Below are positions 1 to 13,534 of a stretch of DNA of 64,000 nucleotides, in pieces. The translations under genes and the position numbers were made by a program. Under the pieces are notes generated by a model. That model made no database searches. It was not told the DNA's origin and worked only from the letters and a program-made list of their open reading frames with translations. Numbering within the stretch: position 1 is the first letter of the stretch; every line of letters begins with the position of its first letter. This stretch comes from Hofstenia miamia (Eukaryota > Xenacoelomorpha > Acoela), in assembly GCA_004352715.1 (NCBI GenBank), contig SCFE01000022.1:857161-921160 (forward strand), in the 5' to 3' direction.

Positions 1-25
1 ATATATATATATATATATATATATA
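1..25. repeat. (TA)n microsatellite
   Basis: Pure alternating AT at the window edge; it probably continues upstream. Similar tracts recur at about 11081, 12051, 12509, 17625, 19538, 32044, 41830 and 55708. Confidence 0.95.
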
Positions 26-3000
26 AAACAAGAGTGCCAAAATTAGGAATGTTTACAAAAAATATTCGAAGAAAATTTACTTGCAAACAAATAACATATG
101 TATATATAAGTTCCTCAAACTTATAGGAAAATTACTAATATTTTCTGTTTTTTAGGCTGTGATTTGTTGTATCTCTTAGCAAATTTCTAGTCAATTTTGA
201 TTGGTTGTTCTTTTCTATTAGCGTTTTGTGTAATTTTGTAATTTTATTGTTGTAGCTCCATTTATTTCACTTGCACATTTTTAGCATTCATCAAATTTTG
301 TAAATTTATATACAGAAAATTTGTAAAGAAAAAAAAATTAAAAAAAGCAATGAAATACTATTGAATTTTAAATTCGGTGTGATGCTTAAAATAATCAATT
401 CGATATTGGAATTCTGAGAAATTTTAAAGTTATATAAAATTTGTTCAATTCATTGCAGATGTTTGCAATAAATGCATTCTATTAATTTTAATTCATTACT
501 CGCATTTATTTACCCTTTATTTTACTTAAAGTAATTCCTTAAAAATGTGTTTCATTATGCATTTAAATATGTTAAAAATTATGTGTATTTCCATTATTTT
601 CAAATTGAAATCTCTCAATTATTGTAGTATGACATAATTTTAACACTGGCTGGTAAGAAAACTTAAATAAATTTCAAAGTGATAAATAAAAATTATCAAC
701 AAATTTTAGAAATTTAGAAAATAAATTTATCATATCAAAAAGAATTTTTTTCCAAACCATATAAGTGCAAATTTGGGAAATGTCTTATCAAAACAATGGA
801 TTGGTTATTTTCACCAATTTAGAAAAATTCAGTCTGGTTTAATGATTCCATTATAGAACTGACATCATTGATTATTTGCTGCAATATTTTATTGATTCTG
901 AAGACTTGCCTTGATAGAGATGGGAAATTCTGTACAAATTTTTAAAAATGCAATGTGGGGTTTTAAAATTTATTAAAATACAATGTGAGTTGGAATAAAA
1001 AAAATATTTAAAAGCAAACCACGAAAATCGAAAATGATTACAATCTAAGCAACTGCATTGTTGCATTGATATTTTACATAAAACGATATTCAAAAATAAA
1101 GTTTTTGTAATATGTTTAAGTGAATTAAATATTCGGTGTGAGAATTCAAGTGACGCTTTCTATTCAGCTGAAGAATCTCAATAATTCACTTTCTTCTAAA
1201 TATAGGCAGGCATATCTTGTATTGCCAAATCTTGTAAAAATTTTCTTAAACTAGTTTTATATTTCATTTTGAAAAATGCAAACGTAAGTGAAAAATCTCG
1301 ACACTAGAAAAAAAATTGAATTCTTGGTAAAATATTTTAAATCAATTGTACGATTACTATTTAGAAATTGCCTTATAGAGGTTCTGGGCATAACATTTAA
1401 TATTTTCCCACTTTATATATAATTTTTTTAGAAGGAAAGGGAATAAAAAAACTCTGCATAGATATCATAGATATTATCTGGCCAATTAGTATGATTTTCA
1501 CTTTCAAAAAATTTTCTTGATAGTTTCTATTTTGTTTCCTAGACTTTTCCTAAAATAAATAGCCATCTTCATGACAATTGCAACATTCCTTCGAATATGT
1601 TTACTTCGTTTTAAAATAATTTGTCACACTTCCACCGGTATTTTATGCATTGAGCTAACAGCTTATTCAAGACAGAGCAAAGGCAAGATTTTTTAGTACG
1701 AAAAGCATCTCATTGGTGAACATTTTGATACATGAATAAAGATCGCAAGCCCTCTAGAAACTGACCTTAAATGTATAGCTTCTAAATTTCAAATTTTTCA
1801 TTTAGAGAACACTTGTGATTGGCCGTCTTTATACATAGAGAATCTTTAGTGCTTGCAATTCCTACCTCCTATTACCAGAGGTATAAAAGGAATGGGTAGG
1901 ATCACACATTTTATCATTGTAGCATCAAAAAACATTAATGCTTAATATATTTATTTGATATACATCTAATGGGTAATATACAAAACATTCTGTAAATTGT
2001 GTCAATTTCAGCCCCCTTTCGAAGTGTTTTTGTGAAAGACAGGTAAAGATTTTCATTTAGACCTATATAATGGTACTTGAAAGTTATTTTTCCATCCAAG
2101 TTCAATATGAAATCACTATCTGCAGTTAATTCTTTAAGGTCTGAATTTTAAAAAAAATATTTCTCACCTAAGATGTAGTTTCAGAATTCGGTTTTGACTT
2201 TTTCTATTTTAATACTTGGATAGACATTCTCTCATTAATTAAACAACACTTTACTTTTTTCCAAATACGTCTTAGTAAGCCTTTATTTTTTTCAAATAAA
2301 TATGTGAATAGTTGGATACATATGCATTTCAACTATTTGTTTTTACATAACTCGAAAATAGTACACTATTCTCTCAAAATTTTACTATTATTTTACAAGG
2401 ATTAGAATGTTTGACGCGATTGTTAAACTTATGTGATAAATGTACCCAGAAATCACAAAGGATTTATTGTTATAAATTTCAGAATTTCCTTATCTTTAAT
2501 GCAACTCAATCTGAAACATAAACCAGATTTCTGTAATAAAATTTGAAAACCTTAAGCCATGAAGGCATTAAAGGCACTTAATTTAAATTTCTTACATAAT
2601 TTATAAATACCTAATGCAACGCTGGCCCAAAAAGTGCGAGTCATGCGAGTGAACTCATATATTTTTTAGAGAGGTCCAACAGTTATTTTCTGAACTAATC
2701 TTAAGATAATTTTTTTTCTTTTGCAAATATAACTTAGAGTAAGAACGATAGAGTTTTAAATAATATAGTAATAGTACAGCTTAGACACTACATCATTTCC
2801 AAATAGTGGAAAAACCCTACTTGGTGTTTTAGATCCTGTATGCAAAGAGTTTGGACACATTGAAATTTCTCCCATGAATTTTTGGTTCTATTGGTGTATT
2901 AAAGATTACCTCTATAAAACACAACCATCAATTCAATAAGATGCATTTATTCTCGACTTAAAGACAGTTTTGGATATATTTTAATAGGTTTTTATACATG

Positions 3001-5700
3001 AGTATTTTCATTAAATCTCCAATGGTAACTCAAGCAGCAAGAATTCATGGAAAAATTACTAGTCCAACATGAGATCAAAGAATGAGCAAAAATAGAAATT
3101 TTAACTCAATTCAAATATATTATAAAAATTGTTTTCAAGTGTATATAAAAATTGAATTCTAATTGGGTGATTTATAAAATAAGAACCAGTGGTTAAACAC
3201 CAACAATGGTCACAATAATGGTCCATTCATGGCCGGAGAATCATTGTTGCTTTGGAATTTGAAGAGGATTAAAATATTCAATAAATATTCTAATAATTAT
3301 ATTGTTGGCTGAGATTTACAAAGCAAACAATTTGTTAGTTAAGGTTAATTCCAATGCCCAATTACTAAAATGTTTGTATTCTTAAAGGTGATACACGGTG
3401 GGACTTTCAAATGAGTAAAGCGCGATGTGTATCATCGTGTATCAGCATACTCAGCCTTTTATGAAATTTCAACTACGATTGATCTTTAATATTTACGTTG
3501 ACAATAAGTGTTTGTATGAAGTTTATTATATAACTAAGATTGCAACTGCGCCGTGTTGAGGCCAGATAATCCCATTAATTTAACAAATAATCCCAAATTG
3601 GCATTTAGTTCACTAATGAATGTGTGACATCACGAGTAACATTAGATCAGTCGCTTGGATTTCATAGCATTTCTTTGGTTTTTGGTTTTGAAGTTAGAGT
3701 TTTAAAATGCTTAAAAGGAATGATAATGCAATTCATTCAGGCAAAAATCATAATCTCTAGTGACACTTTGACAATTTTATATGAATAATTTGCTTAAATA
3801 ATGTAGAAGCCTTATTTCTCTAGAACATGAAGCAATATATTTATTGCAATAGATACAAATAACTTTCTCGTCTCTAAAAGATTTATTTGATGCCTCTTTG
3901 CCTTAACTTTCCCTTTTTGTGTTTTTGGCGTGGTTTTTGAGTAGCGACCAAAGCAGCTTTTTAAGAAGCTTAATGATTGCTTGATGTTTACTCTTTGGAG
4001 ATTTCACATCACTATTTTGCCCCTCTGCCTGTGTACACGCTTCTTAGCACCTCCAGCCTGCTTAGGGTATGAAAATTTTTTATGAAGTAAAATTGTCTCT
4101 TGTACCTTCACTAATCATTGAATACATTTAATAAAAAATTTTTTTTGCAATTTCACATTTATATTGACCAATTGCGACATCATTGCAATGTGCAAAAAAA
4201 ATTGCTTAGATCCGAGTTTCCAAACTATCTCCGGGAGAAATCGGCAAATCCAATTGTCCCACAGTAATATTTTCATATTTTGAAAATCAACATTATTGCT
4301 AACACTCTCAATTCACTTCTATCGTCAATGTAAAAGATTTAAGAACTTAAGTCATTGCAGGTTAAAAAAAATTTAATTGCGAAAATGAAATTAATACAAA
4401 CTGCAGAAAACTTGGATTAGATTTCAATAAACAAACTTCAGATTATTAACTTGTACAATGAAATAAAAAAACTATTTTAATTATTTTTCAGGGTATAGAT
4501 TTAGTATACATAGGAACAATATATGCAAAATATTTTAGGATTTGATCAATTATAGCATGGTTGTTACATTTAGAAAATTCGGGAGCAATCATAAAATAGT
4601 TCTTAGAAAGTTTCGAAAGTTTTCACTAACATTGTTTGCAAGGAGAAAAAATGTCTAATTTTTTATATCACCTTCCTCATCTATTGAATTTTTAGCACCA
4701 ATAACTTTCTTCGAATCCCCCCTCCCCTCCATTTATAATGAATATTTTTTAAGAACGAAATTACATTATTCTAGAATATGAATTTGGTTTTGTAAAGCCT
4801 AACGCACAGATTTTTTAAAATTACACATTTAAATTTTGAAATTCTCACCATGCTCTATGAAATTTCTATCATTTCATTTTATTTATTGCTTTTAATGAGG
4901 CGAATATGGGTGTTGATGTGATAAGAAGCGGTCAAGAGCACCATAGATATATGTTTAGACTCATAGATGCCAATTGCAATTCTATTGTGACATCTACAAA
5001 AGCTTAGAAAACCATGGTTCATTTCTTTGGATTTTGAAAGATAAAAAAGGATTTAAAAATCATGAATCATAAAAAACAAAATGCTAAATGTCAAAACAAA
5101 TTTTCAAATCATAGGTCAAAGAAATATTTCACATATATTAAGAAACAAGAGTAAACATGAATTAAATGCTTTCAAACGGCACGAATAAGACATGTAAATG
5201 AAACGGGAGTACCCCAAAAACACGAAAATCAGAAATATTTATTATTTGATCGTTCTCCATCATTTGAAAATTTGTTTTCCCGAGTCAAATTCCAGCAATG
5301 ATCACCTAGCATGAACAAACCTGGTTTGCTTTTCCATTTCAATATTGTGGAAGACGCTGAAACCTGCAGGCAAAGATTTTAACGTATACATTTGCATTAA
5401 ACAAAACAAGAATATTGTAAATAGAACTGTGTGCTACCATTTTTCACTTTTGAGAAATTTTACGCAATGAAACTAAAACCTTTTTAAAAATAGACATTCT
5501 ACGACAAAACGTCAGATTCGTTCTCTCCATGCAAATTATATAAAAGCCTTCTTGAAATAAATCTTGTTGGATAGTGTTGTTACTCAAAGAGTTGTGGAGT
5601 TTTCTTAAAGATACTTGATGAGTTGCTTAACTTTTATCGGTTTCGTAACATTTTAAAAGAATTCAAAACATCTGCTCATTTTGTGAGTCTTCAGATTTTT
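26..5700. other. AT-rich non-coding stretch, no gene recognised
   Basis: No open frame here reads like a known protein on either strand. The one structured spot is an inverted repeat at 3390-3400 and 3433-3443 (GATACACGGTG against GATACACGATG in reverse complement, one mismatch), possibly a scrap of a DNA transposon. A strand of 3890-4080 gives a short lysine-rich reading in two frames but is not assignable. Confidence 0.5.
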
Positions 5701-5709
5701 TTATTATTG

Positions 5710-5990
5710 TTGTTAGGTGGCGCAGCTAAACCTAATAAGCAGTTTCCATTCGGCGATTGTTGGGCAACACCAAGTCTTCGATGACGCTAAGAGTCCTTTA
5801 CCTACAGAGAACGGTAAGTAATAGGATAGACGAATATGCTGTAATATGTACTTTCTGCACATGTGGGCATTGACGATCCTGAAGCCTATCTGTTTAGTTT
5901 CTGTTGTAGTAGGCCATGGTTGCAATCCCATTTAGACGGGTCGGGTCGGAAGCAAGTCACGTATAAATGTTCGGATGGAAGATCACTAGC
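5710..5990. repeat. GC-richer island, repeat-like
   Basis: Base composition shifts visibly from the AT-rich surroundings. There is a TGGCGCAGC stretch near 5718 and GGTTGCAATCCCA near 5919, loosely like the A and B boxes of a tRNA-derived SINE. Spacing and order do not make a tRNA. The following MITE starts directly at 5991, so this may be part of an older element that the MITE entered. Confidence 0.25.
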
Positions 5991-6185
5991 CAGACATGTC
6001 AACAACTCTCAATTTTTTAGCTCGCCTTGTTTTACTTTTGAGTAGTTTCGGCTCGGCTCGGCTCGCAACATAGAACCTTTCAATGAGGTTCGTTTTCACT
6101 CGAAATTTTTTTTAAAAACATTGGACTCTCAGAATTTTTTACATAGCTCTTCCTATTATTTACTAAACATTTTAAAATAAGATTT
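5991..6185 (-). mobile_element. Truncated hAT-type MITE, third copy
   Basis: Starts with CAGACATGTCAAC, close to the CAGACTTGTCAACGAGCC terminus of the copies at 15419 and 20627. It carries GGCTC repeats around 6048-6066. The inner part (about 6120-6185) is the reverse complement of the inner part of the other two copies, including the segment reading AGCTCTTCC...TTTACTAAACAT. The opposite terminal inverted repeat is not visible, so this copy looks truncated. Confidence 0.6.
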
Positions 6186-9059
6186 TATAATTTAATCATT
6201 GATAACCCCAAGAATCTTTTAAATGACTTACCTAGAGAATTATAGCAACTGAATAATGTATTGAAGATATTTGAAAAGAATATGGAAAGATAGTTCTATA
6301 CTTTTTTATATAGTTTCTTTACGTTTTCAGAACTGCTATCAGCATGATGATCTATTGTTGAAGAAATTTCTTAATTAATATTTTTCTTCTGCCTCATTTT
6401 TCATGAATATTTTCACATATAATTCCGATGTGATATATTTGGAAAAAATCAAAGCAAAAATCAAATTTTTTGAAAATTATTTCTTAGAAAAAGTTTGATC
6501 TCTCAGTGATGAATTCCTCATCAAATTATGATAAAGAAAATCAAAAAATGCCATTGTTAATAAAAAAACCTGCACTAGGTTAATTGAAAAACGAACATTA
6601 AATTTCTGACTTCATGAAGGTGGCCAAGTAAATGTACATGTTAAAATGATCAAACTTGCAAATGCCTTAATAAGAAGATCTTCATAAATCATAGGTCCAT
6701 AATAAAAGAAAACAAAGATTCATTACTTTGATATCTGGCAGCGTTTTAGTGGCTTGAAATTTTTTTTCTGCTAAAGAAATTACCTCAAGATTGACTAATT
6801 GAAACTTTCCATGTCGAGGACAATTTTCTAGAATTAAAAATATATTATCTGCATATTTTATTTAGGGAGATTCTAAACTTTTGCAAGATGTGCTTTATTA
6901 ATAAGATTTTTAAAAATAATCTAATCATCTGATAGGCTTTGTTTGCACAAAACTTGAACGAACATTCCTCTTTAAGCTTTTTTTCATGTTTTTAAAGCAT
7001 CATATTTATACAGTACTCCAGTAATTTACTCTTCAAACAGTTGAAGAGTGGTTGAAATGGATAACGTAACTTACGTCAAGTTGTTATTAACCTATGTACA
7101 CATACAAATGCTTTGACGACTTTGCAATTGTTCTGCACAAAAATGTCTACATTCAAAGATCATAGCATTAGTGGTTATCTTGGCGGATTTGAAAAGGCAA
7201 AGAATTGAAGTAAGATATTTCTTAAGTTTAACCGAGAAATGATGTTTGATTGGGTAGTGGCAGAGTTGGAATTGGTTAGGGCCTAAAGTTGGGTCGGGCT
7301 GGGCTGCTTCGGGCTTGGGCTGGGCTTGAACCGGATTTTCGACATAGCAATTTGGGCCTAATGTTATAATTGGTATTTGAAATATAAGAAAAAATTCACT
7401 TGAAAACTTAAGCATTCTCTTTAACTTTAATCAGCCCTGCATTGTTGGCTGGTGCAATACTTCTATCTTCTAAATTTTGTATGCTACAAGCAAAGAGCAA
7501 AGGGCGTTTCTGGAAACGCCCACTTATTTTTTGTTGATCTAAGTTGATGTAAGTTGGCAGAGAATGTTAGTAATTGAATATACTAGAACTGATATGTTCT
7601 AAAAATAATATAAAGGACGATTGCAAAAAATTACTTGTGGCAATACTTATATTACTAATTTAGTGGTGGCGATAGGAAGGACTTATGAAACATGGCAAAT
7701 GTGATACCTTGGCCTTAGGGCATAGTACTCAGCAGGGGGTTTCAATATTTTAAAGAATGGTTAATTCAAAATATACTATTATTATTATAATGACTCTAAA
7801 TACCAATATTTTTTCTGGTATTCAAGCCACCTAAGTATGCTTAGCGCCTTGTTGCAAGCATACATTTAAATACTAATAAACAAAAATACAAACATATTAT
7901 CTATATTTACTACTTCTAAATTTAAAGGATATATTGCTTGGATATGCAGGAAAGTATTATTTTACTTAAACCATTACATCAATTGTTGTAGCAAAAGAAA
8001 TTAATAAAGTTTTAAATGAAATTCGTGTAAAAACTTGTCAAGATTTTTTAGTGAGACTCCAGTAGTTTTGTAGAACGTGTAAAAATACATATACAAATTA
8101 AAATAAGCACATATTTCATTTCATATAGAAATAATTTTTAAGGAATGCTTGGATAAAGGAATAGCAGAATATTAATGCACTCCGTAGCCTAAAGGCCTGG
8201 AGCCTTGTATAACACGCTTATTGTATGCAGTTTAAAAATTCAATTTTAATTTCAACAGAATTGAATTAGCATTATTAACGGATATGAACCCTTGCACATA
8301 TTAATCGATACATTATGCAAATTTTTCAATTGAATTCAAAGTGTGGTGCTTATGGCCCCCTGAGGCAAAAGACACTATCAGTGACGTAAAAGACAAAATA
8401 TTTTGGGCCGGGTTTGGTCCTAAAAAACCGGCCCAATTCCGACTCTGGGTAGAGCGTAAGAAAATAAAATATTTTTACAAAAATATGTACATATATAGTT
8501 TGTTATTGAAGTTTTGTATAAATAAAATACATAAAACATGTATTGATGTTAATTTTCAATTTCTTGATTTTCAATTTCTTGATTGCAGTTTGTATTTGCT
8601 AACAAAACACACACACATTTATATATATATAGAGAGCATACATATTATACATAATGCAGGCATCGTCACCAAATCACTTCTGATAATAGCGTAGGCCCAA
8701 CTTAAAATTTCACACTAATTTAGTATTGATATCAAAACAAACTTTAGTAATTCAAGAGGCTAACAGCAGACTGGACACTTTAATTATACCTGCATGAAAG
8801 ATTATATTAAAAGTTTGTACTAAAATTTCGACAATTTTTTGTTTAAGTGTAAGAATTGTCAGTAGAAAGTTTGTGACATTGTTTTGAAAGCAAAATATTG
8901 GCAATAAGTATTAAAGCAGATGCTTGATATTCTTCATTTAAGTTTTTTGAAATCTGTTCTAAGATCTTAACAAAATTTGTACGACAAAAAATATGATCTG
9001 TTGTTTGCAAAAATGAATACGAAAGAAGAATAACAATTACAATAGATTCCGTAGTGTAT
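6186..9059. other. Non-coding stretch with small GC-rich scraps
   Basis: No gene recognised. Two short islands stand out: 7255-7345, rich in GGGCTGGGC-like words, and 8395-8455, with GGGCCGGG and a complementary CCGGCCC. They look like remains of one GC-rich repeat family. A CA run followed by TA lies near 8608-8632. Open frames at 7092-7415 and 8341-8694 are probably chance readings through these scraps. Confidence 0.4.
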
Positions 9060-10016
9060 GATAATCTTCCTGCGATTAATTAAATCCAGGAACGGTGAGT
9101 TTTCAAGTTTTTAAATTGATATCTTGATAAATTTCGAATTTTCTTGCTATATATCCAGAAATGTAGACTAAAAAACTTGTTTTCAGAAGTAGTTTTGAGA
9201 TTTTCGGTTTCGAGTAAATCACTAGAAACTAAATATATCACATTTTTTACAATGATAAAATGAATTCTTTGAATTAACATCCACATCATTAATATACTGC
9301 TGTAAACGTAAAATTGTAATGTCAATTCAAAATTTTTCTAAAATTTTTCTGTATCTAATATAACAGTTGCCACCTGCGCATTGACGATAGTATTCAAAAT
9401 TTTCTTTAGTATCATCACTCTGCCAATGACCCAATAATGTACAAGAATATTTTTTTCAAGAAGTAGCTTTTTTAAATGTATAAGACCATTGCATATTCTT
9501 GAAAATGCTGTACAACTTTGTCAAACTTTTATATCTAAAGTTACTGAAATAGAGCCCATGAAACTACATAACGTTTTGATGCATGATACCCTTTGGGAAT
9601 GCTGCGACCAGTCGTGTTGAAAGTCTGAAAATCAATACGTTCTTAAGTAAAAATTCTTGCATTTCGAGATTCATTTGAGCTAAGATTCGTTGGTCTATGA
9701 GGTGGAGGTGGTGTTGGAATTGAAGACATAGCAACATTTTTAAAGATACTAGGCAGACCAATAGGAATGGAAACTCCACCAGGTGCACACTTTGTTGGAA
9801 AATCTCTGGATCAGTGAAGATTGCACACACTCATATATGTCGAGTTGTATCCTCAAGTTTAAATATATTTGGTATTAAAGCAATCCATTTAAGACAAAGT
9901 TCTTTTTCTTCTGAAATTTTGTCAGTATTTCCACGATATCCCGTTTTGCAATTATGTACATAGCATTTTCGAAGCATTTCACAGTGAACTAATTGAGTGC
10001 ACACGCACAGATCCAC
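9060..10016 (-). pseudogene. P-element/THAP9-like transposase remnant
   Basis: Reading down the minus strand from 10016, the first segment has KCYVHNCKTGYRG, a Trp about 25 residues on, then a stop and VCAIFTDPEIF. This is the C-x4-C, Trp and C-A-x-H-F order of a THAP zinc-binding DNA domain with a small frame error at the second metal pair. A proline-rich linker follows in another frame (about 9690-9770). At 9168-9121 another frame gives VYISGYIARKFEIYQD, which resembles the YIxGYIxRK block near the C-terminus of P-element/THAP9 transposases. The catalytic middle is missing and frames change, so this is a decayed, internally deleted copy. A domesticated THAP exon is an alternative for the N-terminal part only. 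Confidence 0.6.
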
Positions 10017-10167
10017 GAATAATTCGGTGAAATTGATAATTGCTTAGCAACAGCAAATAAGGGAAATAACTTTATCGTGTAGTGCAAACAAATTACAAGT
10101 ATATTCAGCTGGGTTTACGCTCAGGGGCCCAGCTAACCGGGGTGCTGGGAGTGATGCAGCCCACCCC

Positions 10168-10295
10168 NNNNNNNNNNNNNNNNNNNNNNNNNNNNNNNNN
10201 NNNNNNNNNNNNNNNNNNNNNNNNNNNNNNNNNNNNNNNNNNNNNNNNNNNNNNNNNNNNNNNNNNNNNNNNNNNNNNNNNNNNNNNNNNNNNNN
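10168..10295. other. Assembly gap (128 N)
   Basis: Run of N flanked by CCACCCC on the left and eight C on the right, so the gap sits on a C-rich repeat. The flanks at 10120-10167 and 10296-10325 (CAGGGGCCCAGC and CTCAGGGGCACC) may be the arms of another DNA transposon, but the middle is lost. Confidence 0.9.
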
Positions 10296-10929
10296 CCCCC
10301 CCCCGAAATTTTTTCTCAGGGGCACCAAAATGACCATTAACAGATATTGGGTTCATTTAATTTTCCACTCATTTTCTATATTTACAATGCAGTCAGTCTA
10401 TCTCTTTCAACATTTTTTTGAAATATATATTTGAATAAGTGATTTGACCAAAATCTATACTTTCGACCTATTTCATTTGTTCTAATCTTCTAATTTAAAC
10501 AAAAGAGTAGCCTTAATCCGCTTTGCATATGGACATGAACATATCCATTCCATTCCATTTCCAGATTGTGAAATGTAAATATAATGGAAATTTGTGGAAA
10601 TAAAAATTCAAAAAATAGACATTTTCAACACCAAAGAAAATGTTAAGCACACCCTAAATGTGCTTAAAAAATAAATGTTTTGAGAACAGTAAAAATTGTT
10701 TTGTAATAACCAAAATATGTTTACGTTTAAGTCATACAGAGTGTTGAACACTTTCTCCAAAATAGGAAGAGACTTGTAAAACTACCAGGCTAGTCAGTCT
10801 TAAAAATTTGTTTCATTTGTGCAATCTCTGCATGAACAAGAGAATTCAAAAAACACATCACGAATACATGTCAAATTTTTGTTTCAGCACACTGTTACAA
10901 TTAAAGCAGTTTTAGCTTCAATGCCTACG

Positions 10930-11040
10930 TTAGTGTACTGTGGCAGTAGGAGCCGTGTGCAAAATAAATGTTGTACTTAGAGGGCAGTTGGCCGTAACAC
11001 TTTGGAGGTATCTGGCAGTTGGCTTTAAGCCTTTAGCCGT
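10930..11040. repeat. Degenerate GGCAGTTGGC/GGCTGTTAGCC repeats
   Basis: Short imperfect repeats of a GGC(A/T)GTTGGC(C/T) word occur about every 20-40 bases, ending shortly before a (TA)n tract at 11081-11110. Probably a repeat scrap; no coding signal. Confidence 0.4.
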
Positions 11041-11076
11041 ATCCGGCTGTTAGCCGTGATATTTTAAAACAACAAT

Positions 11077-11080
<4 letters not shown>

Positions 11081-11110
<30 letters not shown>
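11081..11110. repeat. (AT)15 microsatellite
   Basis: Thirty bases of perfect AT alternation. Confidence 0.95.
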
Positions 11111-11112
<2 letters not shown>

Positions 11113-12050
11113 TGGAAACGTATTGTTCATCATAATGTTAAAAAAATTTTAAGCAAGCAAATAACTAAAATTTCGTTAACATGGGCGGGAGCTGCTTTTT
11201 TATCGGTAATAGTATTTCCTCATCCAATAAACAGGTTTTCACTTCCATTTTGTGTTGCGGGTGCAGCATGTAAATGTCTGATATTGAATGCAAATTGGGG
11301 ATATAATGTCATCTTTCGTATTAACTAATACTCTTGTACATGCATTAATGCATTAATAATCAAAGAGATATCACTAGTACTTTCAGAAATGAATTTTAGC
11401 TGGTATTTTGGTCGTTTAAATTGTTTTGTAACGAATATAGAATGTAATTTTAGACTACATGCAAGATATTTTTTATTTTCAACATTAGGAAATTTATACT
11501 TAGTTTAGTAAAAATGCAAAGGCAAAAATTTGCTTAATCAAAAGATGGTAAAAATGCTCTGACAGTGATTCCTTCCAGGGCAATTAATCGTAGAGTTTGA
11601 CTGACAGCATTATTTGATTTTTCCCATGTTTGCTGATCAAATTACGAATTGATAAGCCCAATGTCAAGGTTCTTTTTTGACCAACTTGCGTTTATAACAA
11701 AGGTAACAAGAGTGAACTTACCTATTTGAATTGCAAATTGTATAAATTTAGTATCATTGTTTTTTAAGTAGAGCTGAGTGTTTTAACATACACCAGTCAT
11801 CAAACATACGCATATATGTCTTACATAATTTTTTATATATTTTGTTCATTATTATATTGGCTATCAAGATTGTACTGTACATGTACATGTAGTAGGTTTA
11901 AAGAAATAAACTGAGACGAATCCGTTGCAACTATTGAAGGGTAAGCAATTTTGCTAATGCACCTCCTCGTATATTTTTTCTTGCTGGGCCCCTGCCTACG
12001 CTATTTTCAATAGAACTTTGGTGATGATGCTGTATTATGTATTGCTTTAA

Positions 12051-12072
12051 TATATATATATATATATATATA
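12051..12072. repeat. (TA)11 microsatellite
   Basis: Twenty-two bases of perfect TA alternation. Confidence 0.95.
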
Positions 12073-12311
12073 TTAGGGTGGAGTGAATTTGGGAAAAAAA
12101 ATTTTTTTAATTTCTTATACAAACCAAGCTCATAAATATGTGCCAACACATCATCTAAGTGCTGATATATAATATTGCCAAGATTGAACAATAACTTGAC
12201 CACCCACATTGACTTACAATAATTAAACATTGATACAATAGATAAGTAAATAGAAATGAATGCTAATAAAATATAAACATTCACTGAATAAAGAAAATAA
12301 TTTTATTTGAG

Positions 12312-12480
12312 CTAGTGGCCGCATCCAAGGTGAACGAGTCCATTCTGCCAAGTCTGGAAATAGCCCGGATCTAAACCCCATAGAGGTCAATTATTGGGTC
12401 ACATGGATAAGTCGTAGAAAATCGGACTTAGGTGCAATTCGTCTATCTCGGATTTCGCAAAAGTCGTACATTTCTTGCAA
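12312..12480 (+). pseudogene. Tc1-like transposase fragment
   Basis: One frame reads SGNSPDLNPIEVNYWV at about 12351-12398, which resembles the SPDLNPIE-x-x-W block of Tc1-type transposases (the Asp-x-x-Pro-Ile-Glu region of the DDE core). The readable segment is short, with no start or inverted repeats found, and is cut off by the microsatellite at 12509. Confidence 0.5.
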
Positions 12481-12508
12481 GTCCGAACGAATCCGACTCC
12501 GAGTTATC

Positions 12509-12682
<174 letters not shown>

Positions 12683-13293
12683 CTTAAAATAATATTCCTT
12701 CTCTTCAATAAAATTGTTTTTAATTTATTTTTCACTATTATTGTAAGCGATATAAACGACATATTATCAATTTGATAATTCTTACAACACTGTGAATAAT
12801 TTAGTGAATTTATACATTCAATTTTTTCTGGATACCAATAGTGTTATTTTGCGGGTTCATTCAAAATGCATTCTCCACTGTGAGAATCCTTCATAAGACA
12901 TAACCTGTTAAATGATAACAAATCTCCTGTAAAATGTGAACATCATGTTTTAGAATGCAGCAGCTTTGATTTGTAGACTGCAATTCAGGGTTTGATTTTT
13001 TAGATCTTCTATCAGTGCTTATCTTTTTCTGTTTCTTGCGTTTTAGTAAAATATATTTTGATCATGAGACTCATAAATTCAAGACATTTGGTTTTATTAC
13101 AATTCGTTTGTTCTGGATTGAATTAGTGAATATATCAAATTTAATTCTATTTTGTTCAGTGTTATAATATAATGCGTTGTGCGTAAAATCCATCCATTGA
13201 GATTTTTGTCAGATTTGACCACCGTCATTCTTTGATCTCATATTGCTTGTCAAAAACTAATTTTATCAAAGTATTTGGTAGCATACTATTCGC

Positions 13294-13534
13294 TTAACCC
13301 TTTCGGCCCTAATGGGACATATACGTCCCAAAAACATTTTCCAAATACTAAAATCAATTTTAAACGATTATAATACTGCTGGGACATGTTTGTCCCATGG
13401 TCGAAAAACACATGTACCTATTATAAAAATTTTTTCAATTTTGCTTATGGTAGTTAAGGAGTGTCATAATAAGTGAGAGATACTGAAAAAATGATTGAAA
13501 GTTAATTGTGCAAAAGTCGGATCGAAAGGGTTAA
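13294..13534. mobile_element. piggyBac-like MITE 1 (TTAA-flanked)
   Basis: TTAA at 13294-13297 and 13531-13534 flanks a 233-base element with short inverted ends CCCTTTCG and CGAAAGGG. TTAA duplication with ends starting CCCTTT is the hallmark of piggyBac-type elements. Just inside the left end is a palindrome, GGGACATATACGTCCC (within 13313-13330), and the same arms recur at 13380-13397. No coding capacity. Confidence 0.75.

Noticed and set aside
3890-4080. Lysine-rich coding exon on the minus strand (histone- or ribosomal-like)
   Set aside because: Readable only by switching frames, with stops, and no family-specific motif.
5710-5990. tRNA gene or tRNA-derived SINE
   Set aside because: A- and B-box-like words exist but are about 200 bases apart and no cloverleaf can be drawn.
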